This document shows positions 26,358 to 34,344 of a stretch of 55,534 nucleotides of DNA, one piece after another. Within the stretch, counting starts at the first letter, position 1, and every line of letters starts with the position of its first letter. Both the position numbers and the translations under genes were made by a program. Source of the DNA: JANNYA01 sp031409855 (GTDB taxonomy: Bacteria; Pseudomonadota; Gammaproteobacteria; Xanthomonadales; SZUA-5); NCBI GenBank assembly GCA_031409855.1, contig JANNYA010000125.1, forward strand, positions 1 through 55,534. The letters are read 5' to 3'. The notes under the pieces were generated by a model. It saw only the letters and a list, made by a program, of their open reading frames with translations, was not told the origin of the DNA and did no database searches.

Positions 26358-28108
26358 TGCCGCAGGGAGCGTTTAAATACGTTTCGTCCCGCCGCCTTTG
26401 CTTGGTAGAGGGCTTCGTCTGCATGATGTAATAAACTTTCCGCATTATCCGTGACGTTGCCGAAAGCGATGCCAATGCTGGTGGTAATCAGCATTGGCTG
26501 GTCGCCAATTAAAATTGGACTTTCAGTATTCCTCAGGATGGTGCGGGCAACCGCGTCAGCATCGTTAGGCGAATGCAGTCCTTCTAAAACCACCACAAAT
26601 TCGTCGCCTGCAATACGCGCGGCGGTGTCGGTTTGTCTAATGCTGCTTTTGAGTCGCCGGGCGAATTCGCGCAAAACCGTATCGCCACCCGCGTGCCCAA
26701 GGCGATCATTGATCGCTTTGAATTGATCAAGGTCAAGAAACAACACGGCAAGGACATTCCCCGAACGAGTGCGACGCCCAAGTGCTGCGCTCAAAATCTC
26801 GTACAGCGATGCGCGGTTTGCAAGTGTGGTCAAAGAATCGAAGCGTGCGAGCTGCACTAATGCCGCTTGTGCATGTTTGAGCTTGGTTGCATCGTGCATC
26901 ATCACATAGATGCCAACCACCGTTTTGGTTTCGTCGAAGTCGGGCACTGCGTAGCCCTTAATGTGGCGCGTTATACCCTTGGCTTGAACCTCGGTCTCGA
27001 ACTCTTCGCGGTTACCACTGAATGCGCTGGCTAGTTTTGGCAGCAATGACTGATAAGTTTTTTCACCACTAATTTCGCGTATCGGGCGCCCAGTTATCTC
27101 GGTTAGCGGCCGTGCTAACCAGCGTGCATGCGTGGCATTGTTGTAGCGATAAACATGGTCACGGTCAATGTAACAAATCACTGCCGGCAAATTGTCGGCG
27201 ATTAGATTTAACCGCCGCTCGCTTGCCTGTAGTTTGAGTTCAACTAGCTTTTGCTCAGTTTGATCAAACGTCATTTCATGAAAACCGAGGATTTCACCGT
27301 TGGCATCGCGATCGGGTACGTACTCGGTGCAGTAATAGTAATGACGATCTCCAACCATCGTTTCACCGGTAAATCTGACGGCCTCACCGTTTAACGCGCG
27401 TGCCACGTAGCCCTTCACTTGCGGGTATGTACGAACACCCAATACATTCGCCATGGTTTGACCAATAATTGAGTCGCCAAGTGTGTTGAGTGCTTTTGCG
27501 TTGCAAAATCGATAGCGCTGCTCCCTATCAACGTAGGTAATGTGCGCGGGTAAACTGTCGGTAATGGTGCGAATTTGCTTCACGCGCTCTGATAATGCTT
27601 GTTCAATCTCGCGGGTTTTGCGATGCGCCTCAAATAAGCGCATCACCACGACTGCGAGTTCGCTAAGCGAATGGCGCTGAGAGTCGCTCAGCACTCTAGG
27701 TTGATGATCAAGAACGCATAAAGTACCGAGCTTATAGCCAGAATCCGTCTCCAGTGGATGCCCGGCATAAAAACGAATATTTAGATCCCCCTGAACCAAA
27801 GGATTGTCGAAAAATCGCTTATCGTTAAACGCATCTGACACCTCAAAGAGCTCGCTTTGGTGAATCGCGTGCGAACAAAAAGAAATATCACGCGGCGTTT
27901 CACGCGCATCGAGACCCCAATTGGCTTTAAACCATTGGCGATCTTTGTCTACCAAACTAATGAGGGCAATCGGTGATCCGGTAATTGCAGCAGCTAGTGC
28001 CGTAATGGCTTGGAACACCGGCTCGTGCGGCGTGTCAAGTACATTGTAGGCAACCAGTGCTTCTAATCGCGCAGCCTCATCAGGAGTCAGTGGTGCAATG
28101 ATTGCCAT
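26354..28108 (-). CDS. Diguanylate cyclase with GAF, two PAS and GGDEF domains
   Basis: The enzyme is predicted to make cyclic di-GMP from two GTP. In the 584 residues, a GAF domain comes first (~20-165, with the DISFCSHAI and YAGHPL...GTLCVLD signatures). Two PAS domains follow (~185-305 and ~315-420), and a GGDEF domain occupies ~425-584 with DLDQFKAINDRLGHAGGD. The signature loop reads AGDEF (about 500-504) rather than GGDEF; the key Asp-Glu pair is intact, and AGDEF occurs in active enzymes. RQTD five residues upstream is a product-inhibition I-site. There is no membrane segment, so it probably senses a cytosolic signal. It ends overlapping pyrG by four bases on the opposite strand. Confidence 0.93.
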   Translation of the reverse strand: MAIIAPLTPDEAARLEALVAYNVLDTPHEPVFQAITALAAAITGSPIALISLVDKDRQWFKANWGLDARETPRDISFCSHAIHQSELFEVSDAFNDKRFFDNPLVQGDLNIRFYAGHPLETDSGYKLGTLCVLDHQPRVLSDSQRHSLSELAVVVMRLFEAHRKTREIEQALSERVKQIRTITDSLPAHITYVDREQRYRFCNAKALNTLGDSIIGQTMANVLGVRTYPQVKGYVARALNGEAVRFTGETMVGDRHYYYCTEYVPDRDANGEILGFHEMTFDQTEQKLVELKLQASERRLNLIADNLPAVICYIDRDHVYRYNNATHARWLARPLTEITGRPIREISGEKTYQSLLPKLASAFSGNREEFETEVQAKGITRHIKGYAVPDFDETKTVVGIYVMMHDATKLKHAQAALVQLARFDSLTTLANRASLYEILSAALGRRTRSGNVLAVLFLDLDQFKAINDRLGHAGGDTVLREFARRLKSSIRQTDTAARIAGDEFVVVLEGLHSPNDADAVARTILRNTESPILIGDQPMLITTSIGIAFGNVTDNAESLLHHADEALYQAKAAGRNVFKRSLRH

Positions 28109-28290
28109 GTTTCAACGACCCGCGAAAGAAATGATTTGCACAACGCAAAAAGCTTTCCTGGTGATAGGCGCAGCGACGCCCTAATACTCTTTGCTGAACC
28201 TACAATGTTGTGTGGAAGTTGAAAAAGACCGAGGTTAGTGTCTTGAGAATAGCACGCAGGCGCTGGCACCAGAATGTAATAGTGGTGGCG

Positions 28291-28854
28291 CTACGCATGC
28301 CCCACATAGCCCGCCATCGCATGCCAACTGACGCCCATTAGCGCCGCCGCTTTTTGCCAGCGCTGCTCGATTGGCGTCGTAAACATCAGCTCGCGACTGA
28401 CCGGTGCATTGAGCCACGAGTTTTGCGAGATCTCGGCTTCTAGTTGGCCCTCGCCCCAGCCAGAGAAACCAAGCGCGACGAGATAGTGGCGCGGGCCTGC
28501 ACCTTCAGCGATGGCTTCGAGCAAATCGCGTGAGGTCGTCAAGCACAGCCCGCCGCGCAGGCGCATGCTGCTTAGGTAATCACCGCAGGGCTCATGTAAT
28601 ACAAAACCGCGATCATTTTGTACCGGGCCGCCTAAAAATACCGGCTGCGCCGCAACTTCCGGCAGCGCGGTGGTAATTTTCATTTGCTCCAAAACTTCAA
28701 TCAGCCGAAAGTTCGCGGTGCGCGACACGCCAATGCCCATCGCGCCATCGGCGTCGTGCTGGCACATATAAGTGACGCTGCGCGAGAAATTCGGATCGTC
28801 CATGGCGGGCATGGCGATCAACATCTGATTGGCGAGGTAGGTGCGCGGTAGCAT
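28291..28854 (-). CDS. yqgE: YqgE/AlgH family protein (UPF0301)
   Basis: The 187-residue product matches the YqgE/AlgH family throughout: LANQMLIAMPAMDDPNFSRSVTYMCQHDADGAMGIGVSR, VFLGGPVQNDRGFVLH, LVALGFSGWGEGQLEAEI, NSWL and PIEQRWQKAAALMGV. AlgH was linked to alginate regulation in Pseudomonas, but the biochemical role of the family is unsettled. It is often followed by the Holliday-junction resolvase-like gene ruvX/yqgF; none is present here. Confidence 0.95.
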   Translation of the reverse strand: MLPRTYLANQMLIAMPAMDDPNFSRSVTYMCQHDADGAMGIGVSRTANFRLIEVLEQMKITTALPEVAAQPVFLGGPVQNDRGFVLHEPCGDYLSSMRLRGGLCLTTSRDLLEAIAEGAGPRHYLVALGFSGWGEGQLEAEISQNSWLNAPVSRELMFTTPIEQRWQKAAALMGVSWHAMAGYVGHA

Positions 28855-28958
28855 GCGCTGAATGTAGCGCTAGCAAGGGCTATGAAACAAGCGATTCGAT
28901 CACAGCAATGTCAGATAATTTGCGCCGCGAAAACGACGATTCTGCAAACTCTTGTAAC

Positions 28959-29627
28959 TCAAACCGCGTTGTCTGATATTTCAAACCGCACGCTATCCCC
29001 GGCGGCAAACAAACATGGGGCGGTGGCACTGACGTCAAATAAAACGCTGTTGGTGATACCGATGACGTGCCAGCCGCCCGCCGAGCGCGCCGGGTAGATG
29101 CCCGCATAATTGCCACCAATGGCGACGCTGCCTTTGGCGACTGAAATTCGCGGTGTCGCTAGGCGCGGCATCGCGAGCGCTTCGGGCAAGCCCAGCAGAT
29201 ATGGAAAGCCCGGCTTAAAGCCAATCATCGCGACCGTAAACGTTGCCGCGCAAAATTGCGCTAACCAGTCGAATTCCGAGCATTTTTTATAGGCTGCAAG
29301 TGCGGCTAAATCGGACTGGAATTCTGCAGTTAGCGCCGCGCGACTGAAACGAATTAGGTGCGCACGGCTATGGCTCTGGAGCGTGCGTGTGAATTCTTGA
29401 GTGAGTGCGCTTTGCACTTGCAGCAAGGCAAGCTGCGCGTCGGCATACGGCTGCAGCATTAAAGTAACGCTATCAAAAGCGCAGATTGCTGCGCTGACGA
29501 AAGGCAGGGGCCGCAAATATTGCGTCAGCGCTTGCAGCTTTTGGCTCAAGCCCGGCGAGGGCAGGGCACCCACTGCAATGACTTGGAGCGCCAGATCGCC
29601 CAAAAAAAAGACGCGAAATTGAGGCAT
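28959..29627 (-). CDS. pxpB: 5-oxoprolinase subunit B (PxpB/KipI family)
   Basis: The family signature is clear: VAMIGFKPGFPYLLGLPEALAMPRLATPRISVAKGSVAIGGNYAGIYPARSAGGWHVIG is recognisable in segments, with FxPGFPYL and PR...PR...VA.GSVAI. PxpB works with PxpA and PxpC to cleave 5-oxoproline with ATP; KipI relatives act as kinase inhibitors. Neither partner gene is next to it, which is unusual, since pxpB and pxpC are normally adjacent or fused. I chose the ATG at 29627 (MPQFRVFFLG); a TTG at 29636 is possible. The product has about 222 residues, normal for the family. Confidence 0.87.
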   Translation of the reverse strand: MPQFRVFFLGDLALQVIAVGALPSPGLSQKLQALTQYLRPLPFVSAAICAFDSVTLMLQPYADAQLALLQVQSALTQEFTRTLQSHSRAHLIRFSRAALTAEFQSDLAALAAYKKCSEFDWLAQFCAATFTVAMIGFKPGFPYLLGLPEALAMPRLATPRISVAKGSVAIGGNYAGIYPARSAGGWHVIGITNSVLFDVSATAPCLFAAGDSVRFEISDNAV

Positions 29628-29681
29628 TCGCGTCAAGATTTGCAGCTGGAGGATGCTCTAACTTGGCACCCATTTTTGCAA

Positions 29682-30221
29682 TCAATCGTCATTACCAGAA
29701 AGCGTGGGAAGAACTTTGTAGACTATTTCTACGCCACGCAGCATACCCCGGCGCTCGGAAGCATTAAGTGGTGCGGAAAGCGTTTCCAGGATCGTCCAAT
29801 AGTCCGGTAGCAATTTATCGAGCAGCTTTTTGCCCTTTTTGGTCAATTCGAGTCGAAGCGCGCGGCCATCGGTTGAATGCGGCTTGCGCTCAACGAGGGC
29901 GTCTTTTTCAAGGTTATCTAACAGGCCCGTGATCGTTGGGCGGCGCACACCAAGCTTGCGTGCAATTTGTGCCGGCTTTGGCGCGTCTTGCTTGTCTTGC
30001 GCACTAAATGCGGCAATGGTGAGCAACATATTAAATTTGCCGCTGCTAATACCATGTTGGCGAAACAAGCGGTCCAACGTTGTCAGAGTGGCGTCCGCTG
30101 AGCGCAGCAACAACAGCGTGGTTTCAACGCCAGAAATGTCGGTGCCGCTACGGCAGGTGACTTTGCAATATTCGATTTCGACGGTAACGTCTAAATCTTG
30201 AACTTCTGCGGCGTTCGCCAT
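29682..30221 (-). CDS. MarR family transcriptional regulator
   Basis: The 179-residue protein has the MarR winged helix-turn-helix: SGKFNMLLTIAAF, then PAQIARKLGVRRPTITGLLDNLEKDALVERKPHSTDGRALRLELTKKGKKLLD in segments, with the DGRA.R wing. An N-terminal extension of ~40 residues precedes the domain. MarR proteins are dimeric regulators that respond to small phenolic or oxidative ligands. GGAG lies eight bases before the ATG. An inverted repeat 20-44 bases upstream could be its own operator. The target genes are unknown; pxpB immediately downstream on the same strand is one candidate. Confidence 0.92.
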   Translation of the reverse strand: MANAAEVQDLDVTVEIEYCKVTCRSGTDISGVETTLLLLRSADATLTTLDRLFRQHGISSGKFNMLLTIAAFSAQDKQDAPKPAQIARKLGVRRPTITGLLDNLEKDALVERKPHSTDGRALRLELTKKGKKLLDKLLPDYWTILETLSAPLNASERRGMLRGVEIVYKVLPTLSGNDD

Positions 30222-30240
30222 TGGCGTGCTCCAGCGGGGG

Positions 30241-30265
30241 CTTGTAAGTTCACTAAGTATACAAG
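30241..30265. promoter_or_regulatory. Inverted repeat ahead of the MarR gene, candidate operator
   Basis: CTTGTA (30241-30246) and TACAAG (30260-30265) form a 6-bp inverted repeat 20 bases upstream of the MarR start. On the minus strand it overlaps TATACT, a plausible -10 element, so binding would block the promoter. This position suits MarR autorepression; there is no direct evidence. Confidence 0.35.
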
Positions 30266-30342
30266 GTGCGGAGCCTAACGAGAAGTAGCTTTAACAAAAT
30301 ATTGTAACTCTATGTTTATATTAAGCTTTTTGGGATTTTAAT

Positions 30343-30561
30343 CTATTTGTGTCGGAAAGTAATTCGGCCTTTACTTAAATCGTAAGGTGTCATCTCTACT
30401 TTGACTTTGTCACCGGTCAAGATACGGATGTAGTTTTTGCGCATTCGGCCGGAAATATGGGCGGTAATAATGTGGCCGTTTTCGAGCTTTACTCGAAACA
30501 TTGTGTTCGGTAAGGTTTCGTCAACGACGCCTTCCATTTCTATTTGATCGTCTTTTGGCAT
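30343..30561 (-). CDS. infA: Translation initiation factor IF-1
   Basis: IF-1 is an OB-fold protein that occupies the ribosomal A site during initiation. From the internal ATG at 30561 the product is exactly 72 residues, the standard length, with MPKDDQIEMEGVVDETLPNT, FRVKLENGHIITAHISGRMRKNYI, and a C-terminal YDLSKGRITFRHK. The frame is open upstream to 30663, but that extension is not part of IF-1. The gene is monocistronic here and divergent from the SDR-photolyase pair. Confidence 0.97.
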   Translation of the reverse strand: MPKDDQIEMEGVVDETLPNTMFRVKLENGHIITAHISGRMRKNYIRILTGDKVKVEMTPYDLSKGRITFRHK

Positions 30562-30739
30562 TGGGTTTCGCGTGCATGGTTGAGGGCGCGCATTCTGCCT
30601 AACTCCCAGCAAGAATGCTTGGTTTTGCTTGGTTCGTGTGTTCCATGGTTGCGTAGTTTTCATTTATCAGCTGCACTCTTCACCTTGATGCAACGCTAAG
30701 CGGGCTACCTTCAAACGCAATTTTTTAGGGCTCCAAATA

Positions 30740-31477
30740 ATGAAGACGTTAATAATTACGGGCGCACGCGGTGGCGTGGCACAGTCATTGGCGGCAAAAA
30801 TGCGTGCAGCTGGCTATCGTTTGGCGTTGACGAGTCGTGATGCCTCGCAACTAAGCGCGCATACCGATGATTTGTTAATTCAAGCCGATGTGTCCACCCA
30901 AGCGGGCGCGCAGCTCGCGTTCAAAACGGCAGTGGATGCCTTTGGCGCACCGCCAAGCGCGTTCGCACATTGCGCGGGTTCGACGGTAATTGCACCACTA
31001 GCGCGCACCAAAGAAGAGCAATACCGCGCCTGCATGGCGGCCAATGTCGACAGCGCATTTTTTTGTACCCAGGCTTATCTGGCGGCATTGAGTGACGCCA
31101 AACAGGCGGGGGCAGTGGTGCTATTTTCATCCGTAGTCGCGGGTATGGGCGTAAGCAATCATGCGGCGATTGCGGCGGCGAAGGGCGCTATTGAAGCGCT
31201 GACGCGATCATTAGCGGCGGATTACGCCGGCTTGGGCGTACGCGTCAATTGTGTTGCGCCTGGGCTGATGCGCTCCCCGATGACCGCACGTATGCTGGGC
31301 TCGGAAGCGGCGGAAAAACAAATTGCCGCGCAATATCCGCTGGGCTTTTTTGGCGATGCCAGCGATGGCGCAGAAGCAGCGGCGTTTTTGTTGAGCGATC
31401 AAGCGCGTTGGATTACGGGTCAAATTTTGCATCTGGATGGCGGCTTTTCGGCGATTCGACCGTACGTCAAGCTATGA
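30740..31477 (+). CDS. SDR-family protein lacking the catalytic tyrosine
   Basis: The 245-residue protein is a classical-length short-chain dehydrogenase/reductase: nucleotide-binding TGARGGVA near the N-terminus, HCAG at ~77-80, catalytic-type Ser131, RVNCVAPGLMRSPMT, and GQILHLDGG near the end. In the usual Ser-13-Tyr-3-Lys triad the Tyr position, 13 residues after Ser131, is Ile144, while Lys148 is kept (IAAAK). A standard hydride-transfer mechanism is thus unlikely unless another residue substitutes. Seven bases separate its stop from the photolyase start, so the two form an operon and the protein may serve a light- or DNA-damage-linked function; that is inference. Confidence 0.85.
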   Translation: MKTLIITGARGGVAQSLAAKMRAAGYRLALTSRDASQLSAHTDDLLIQADVSTQAGAQLAFKTAVDAFGAPPSAFAHCAGSTVIAPLARTKEEQYRACMAANVDSAFFCTQAYLAALSDAKQAGAVVLFSSVVAGMGVSNHAAIAAAKGAIEALTRSLAADYAGLGVRVNCVAPGLMRSPMTARMLGSEAAEKQIAAQYPLGFFGDASDGAEAAAFLLSDQARWITGQILHLDGGFSAIRPYVKL

Positions 31478-31484
31478 AACGCTC

Positions 31485-32954
31485 ATGAGTGTCATCGTTT
31501 GGCTGCGCCGTGATCTGCGCTTGCACGATAACGCAGCGTTGATGGCGGCGGTGGACACCGGTTTGGCGATTACGGTGCTTTATGTGCATGATCAGAAAAG
31601 TCAGAGCGAGTGGCGGCCTGGCGGTGCCAGTGCCGCATGGCTGCATAGAAGCCTGGTGAGCTTGGATTTGAAGCTGCAAGCACTCGGCGCGAAATTACTG
31701 ATCCGCAGCGGTGATAGCGGCAAAGTACTGGCCGAGCTTTGTCAGGAAGTCGCTGCCACACATGTATTTTGGCATCGCTTATACGAGTCCGATGCCGTTG
31801 CGCGCGACACCGCAATCAAAGCGCAACTCAAAAGCTTAGGTTTGGTTGCCGCAAGTTTCGCTGGCCATCTTTTAAACGAACCGTGGGCGTTCAAAACCGG
31901 TGCGGGCGATGTCTATCGCGTATTTACGCCGTATTGGCGCAACGCGATGACGCGCTTAGCGCCATGCCGCCCGCTGCCTGTGCCAACGTGCTTGCTGCAA
32001 GCCAAATGCGCTAATGGCTTAGCACCCAGAGGTTTGCCAGTAGCAGCGCTAAAACTGACTTCTAAATTAGCGTGGGACGCCGGATTTTGGCCCGACTTTA
32101 CGCCGGGTGAGGTTGGGGCCAGCGAAGCGCTGGATGTGTTTTGTGACGGTGCCTTGGCACACTACACCCAAGGCCGCGACCGCCCGGATCAAATCGGCAC
32201 CAGCCGATTGGGGCCATATCTGCATTTTGGCGAAATTAGCGTCAACCAAATTGCGTATCGCTTCACCCATGACGTGCGCGCTTGCTCTGCGGCAGTCAAA
32301 CCGCACGCTGAGTTTTACTTGCGCGAATTAGGCTGGCGTGATTTTTCGCATCAGCTGCTGTTTCATTTTCCGCACACATCTAGTCAACCACTCAACGCAA
32401 AATTTGCCGCATTCCCATGGCTGCAACCGCTGCCCGGTACTACCCGCAATGGCTATTCGAACGATGCCAAACTGCAGGCGTGGCAGCGTGGCCAAACCGG
32501 CATTCCTATCATCGACGCGGGCATGCGTGAGCTGTATCAAACCGGTTGGATGCATAACCGCGTGCGCATGATTGTCGCGAGTTTTCTGACGAAAAATCTA
32601 CGCTATCACTGGCTACATGGCGCGCGCTGGTTTTGGCACACATTATTAGACGCCGATTTGGCCAATAACACGCAAGGCTGGCAGTGGTCAGCCGGCTCTG
32701 GGGCCGATGCAGCGCCTTATTTTCGCATCTTCAATCCGGTGACGCAGGGTGAAAAGTTCGATCCGAACGGCGACTACGTCCGTCGCTATGTCCCGGAACT
32801 GGCGCATTTGCCAAATAAAGTCATACACCAACCCTGGATGATGGGTGGTGTGAAAGCGTACCCAGCGCCGATCGTCGATTTAAAAGTATCGCGCGAAGCG
32901 GCGCTTGCGGCCTATGCGAATTTGAGGGCACAACATCAGCACGCGGAGCCTTGA
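31485..32954 (+). CDS. phrB: Deoxyribodipyrimidine photolyase (CPD class I type)
   Basis: Photolyase uses light and FADH- to split cyclobutane pyrimidine dimers. The 489-residue product starts MSVIVWLRRDLRLHDN, the typical N-terminus of the antenna-binding domain. The C-terminal FAD domain shows TSRLGPYLHFGEIS, LGWRDFSHQLLF, MRELYQTGWMHNR.RMIVASFL.KNL, and DADLANNTQGWQWSAGSGADAAPYFRIFNP in segments. The tryptophans expected for the electron-transfer chain are present in the WRDF and GWQW regions. The frame is open to 31437, but the ATG at 31485 fits the family. It forms an operon with the SDR-like gene. Confidence 0.95.
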   Translation: MSVIVWLRRDLRLHDNAALMAAVDTGLAITVLYVHDQKSQSEWRPGGASAAWLHRSLVSLDLKLQALGAKLLIRSGDSGKVLAELCQEVAATHVFWHRLYESDAVARDTAIKAQLKSLGLVAASFAGHLLNEPWAFKTGAGDVYRVFTPYWRNAMTRLAPCRPLPVPTCLLQAKCANGLAPRGLPVAALKLTSKLAWDAGFWPDFTPGEVGASEALDVFCDGALAHYTQGRDRPDQIGTSRLGPYLHFGEISVNQIAYRFTHDVRACSAAVKPHAEFYLRELGWRDFSHQLLFHFPHTSSQPLNAKFAAFPWLQPLPGTTRNGYSNDAKLQAWQRGQTGIPIIDAGMRELYQTGWMHNRVRMIVASFLTKNLRYHWLHGARWFWHTLLDADLANNTQGWQWSAGSGADAAPYFRIFNPVTQGEKFDPNGDYVRRYVPELAHLPNKVIHQPWMMGGVKAYPAPIVDLKVSREAALAAYANLRAQHQHAEP

Positions 32955-33279
32955 ACCTACCACCGGCCACTGGCACAACCGCCCCCAGTTATTGAAAAGC
33001 GCGAGCGTAATTGCGCGGCTTAGAGCCGTTGAACGTGTTCAAAATCACCACACCGGTCCCGACGAGTTCTAAAGCTCGATTCGGGCTTTAGAAACATTCG
33101 ATTAATCTGAATATAGTATTAATGAATGTCGAAAAGCGACGCATTGCGTCAGCTTATGTTGCACTGCAGCTTGACTGGCCTGAACGCTGCGTTCACATTC
33201 CGCCCGGTTTTGCGACTTAAGTCTCACTTCTACCTTTGGCGGTAGGCAAAACAAATCAGTACAAAATTTATGACTACGA
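32955..33279. other. Intergenic region after photolyase with one perfect hairpin
   Basis: This 325-base stretch has no convincing gene. TTCTAAAGC (33067-33075) and GCTTTAGAA (33085-33093) form a perfect 9-bp inverted repeat with a nine-base spacer but no T-run. An AT-rich segment follows (33100-33125) with a TATAGT-like -10 element that could start transcription toward the lipoprotein gene. Confidence 0.45.
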
Positions 33280-34188
33280 ATGGGCTTTCTGTTGAACTTC
33301 TTGAACAAATCAATTTCCCGCACACTTAAATATCTCGTTGTTTTTGCAGTTTTGGCGGCACTTTCGGGCTGTGCTGCAAAACCTGCACCGAAAGCCGAAG
33401 TGACGAAAACAGAAGTTGCCCCCTCAGCAGAATTGCAATATGCCCCAGAACCGACCCGCACCAGTATCAAGGAAATTTTACCTGCTGGCTTAGCGCTGAA
33501 AATTAGCAACGATTTTGGCGAAGTGCGTTTGCGCTTTGGCGGTTTTGAGCACGCAATGGAAGTAACTGCGGTGGCGCAGTCGCCAATCGGTCAAGCAATG
33601 CCCGGCGTAGCTTTTGATGCAAAATCAGGGTTGATCTCAACCTTTTTGCCGCCCGAATCCGCAACAGTTTTGGGCCAACGCATCGATATCGTGGTGTTCG
33701 TACCGGAAAAGCATGACGTGCAGGTGTCAACCTTACGCGGCATGGTAGAAATTCGCAGCCTGCGCAGTGCGGTGACCGTGCGTTCTGACTCGGGAAATAT
33801 CGCTGCGCGTGGCGTGCTAGCCGCGCTGGATCTGCAAACGGGCAGCGGCAGCATTGATGTGGCTATGAACGATGCACTGTTGAATGTGCCACAGCGATTA
33901 AACACCCGCACCGGTGTGATCACCGCCTCGTTTGGCCCAGCACAAGTGGCCGAATTGGCGCTGTCAACTTCAGCCTTAATTGCAACTGAATTTAGCGTTG
34001 AAATTACCGAAAAGCCGGGTGAAGAACCCAATAAAACGGGTGTGGTGCGCCTAGCGGGTATCGCGAAGGGTGCCGCTGCGAACACGCAGGATTTACTCGC
34101 GGCCCAGCAAAAAAACAGAATTGAATTGAGTTCTAAACGCGGTGAGCTACGGCTGTATCGCCGGCAGGCCTATCTTGAAGCAAATTAG
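33280..34188 (+). CDS. Putative DUF4097-like lipoprotein
   Basis: The 302-residue product has a lipoprotein signal peptide ending in the lipobox LSGC (Cys at ~31), then an Ala/Lys/Glu-rich linker. From ~65 onward it is beta-rich with repeated short strands: ALKISNDFGEVRLRF, IDIVVFVPEKHDVQVSTLRGMVEIRSL, AVTVRSDSGNIAARGV, ALDLQTGSGSIDV and LNTRTGVITASF. This 'S.SG.I/V.I' ladder is like DUF4097 and related beta-helix adhesin-like proteins. It is expected to be anchored to a membrane facing the periplasm. Its role is unknown. Confidence 0.73.
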   Translation: MGFLLNFLNKSISRTLKYLVVFAVLAALSGCAAKPAPKAEVTKTEVAPSAELQYAPEPTRTSIKEILPAGLALKISNDFGEVRLRFGGFEHAMEVTAVAQSPIGQAMPGVAFDAKSGLISTFLPPESATVLGQRIDIVVFVPEKHDVQVSTLRGMVEIRSLRSAVTVRSDSGNIAARGVLAALDLQTGSGSIDVAMNDALLNVPQRLNTRTGVITASFGPAQVAELALSTSALIATEFSVEITEKPGEEPNKTGVVRLAGIAKGAAANTQDLLAAQQKNRIELSSKRGELRLYRRQAYLEAN

Positions 34189-34224
34189 TCTGGGAGCCGA
34201 TTAGATTCGCAATCGGTGGTTTGA

Positions 34225-34252
34225 TTGTTTGCCAAAGCAAACAAAAGTTTTT
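34225..34252 (+). terminator. AT-rich hairpin with T-run after the lipoprotein gene
   Basis: TTGTTTGC (34225-34232) and GCAAACAA (34237-34244) form a perfect 8-bp stem with a four-base loop, followed after AAG by five T residues. It is a weak but plausible intrinsic terminator. Confidence 0.45.
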
Positions 34253-34344
34253 CAAAAATGCAGTAACAAAAGCGTTCTTAACCGTGTCGGCGAGCGACAC
34301 ATTTCGCAGCATCAATCTGAAGTATTAATCTTTAGGAAAAAAGC

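Noticed and set aside
28880..29119. Minus-strand ORF overlapping the end of pxpB, considered as a frameshifted extension of PxpB
   Set aside because: The main pxpB frame already ends at a normal family length, and no clear conserved residues continue in the other frame.
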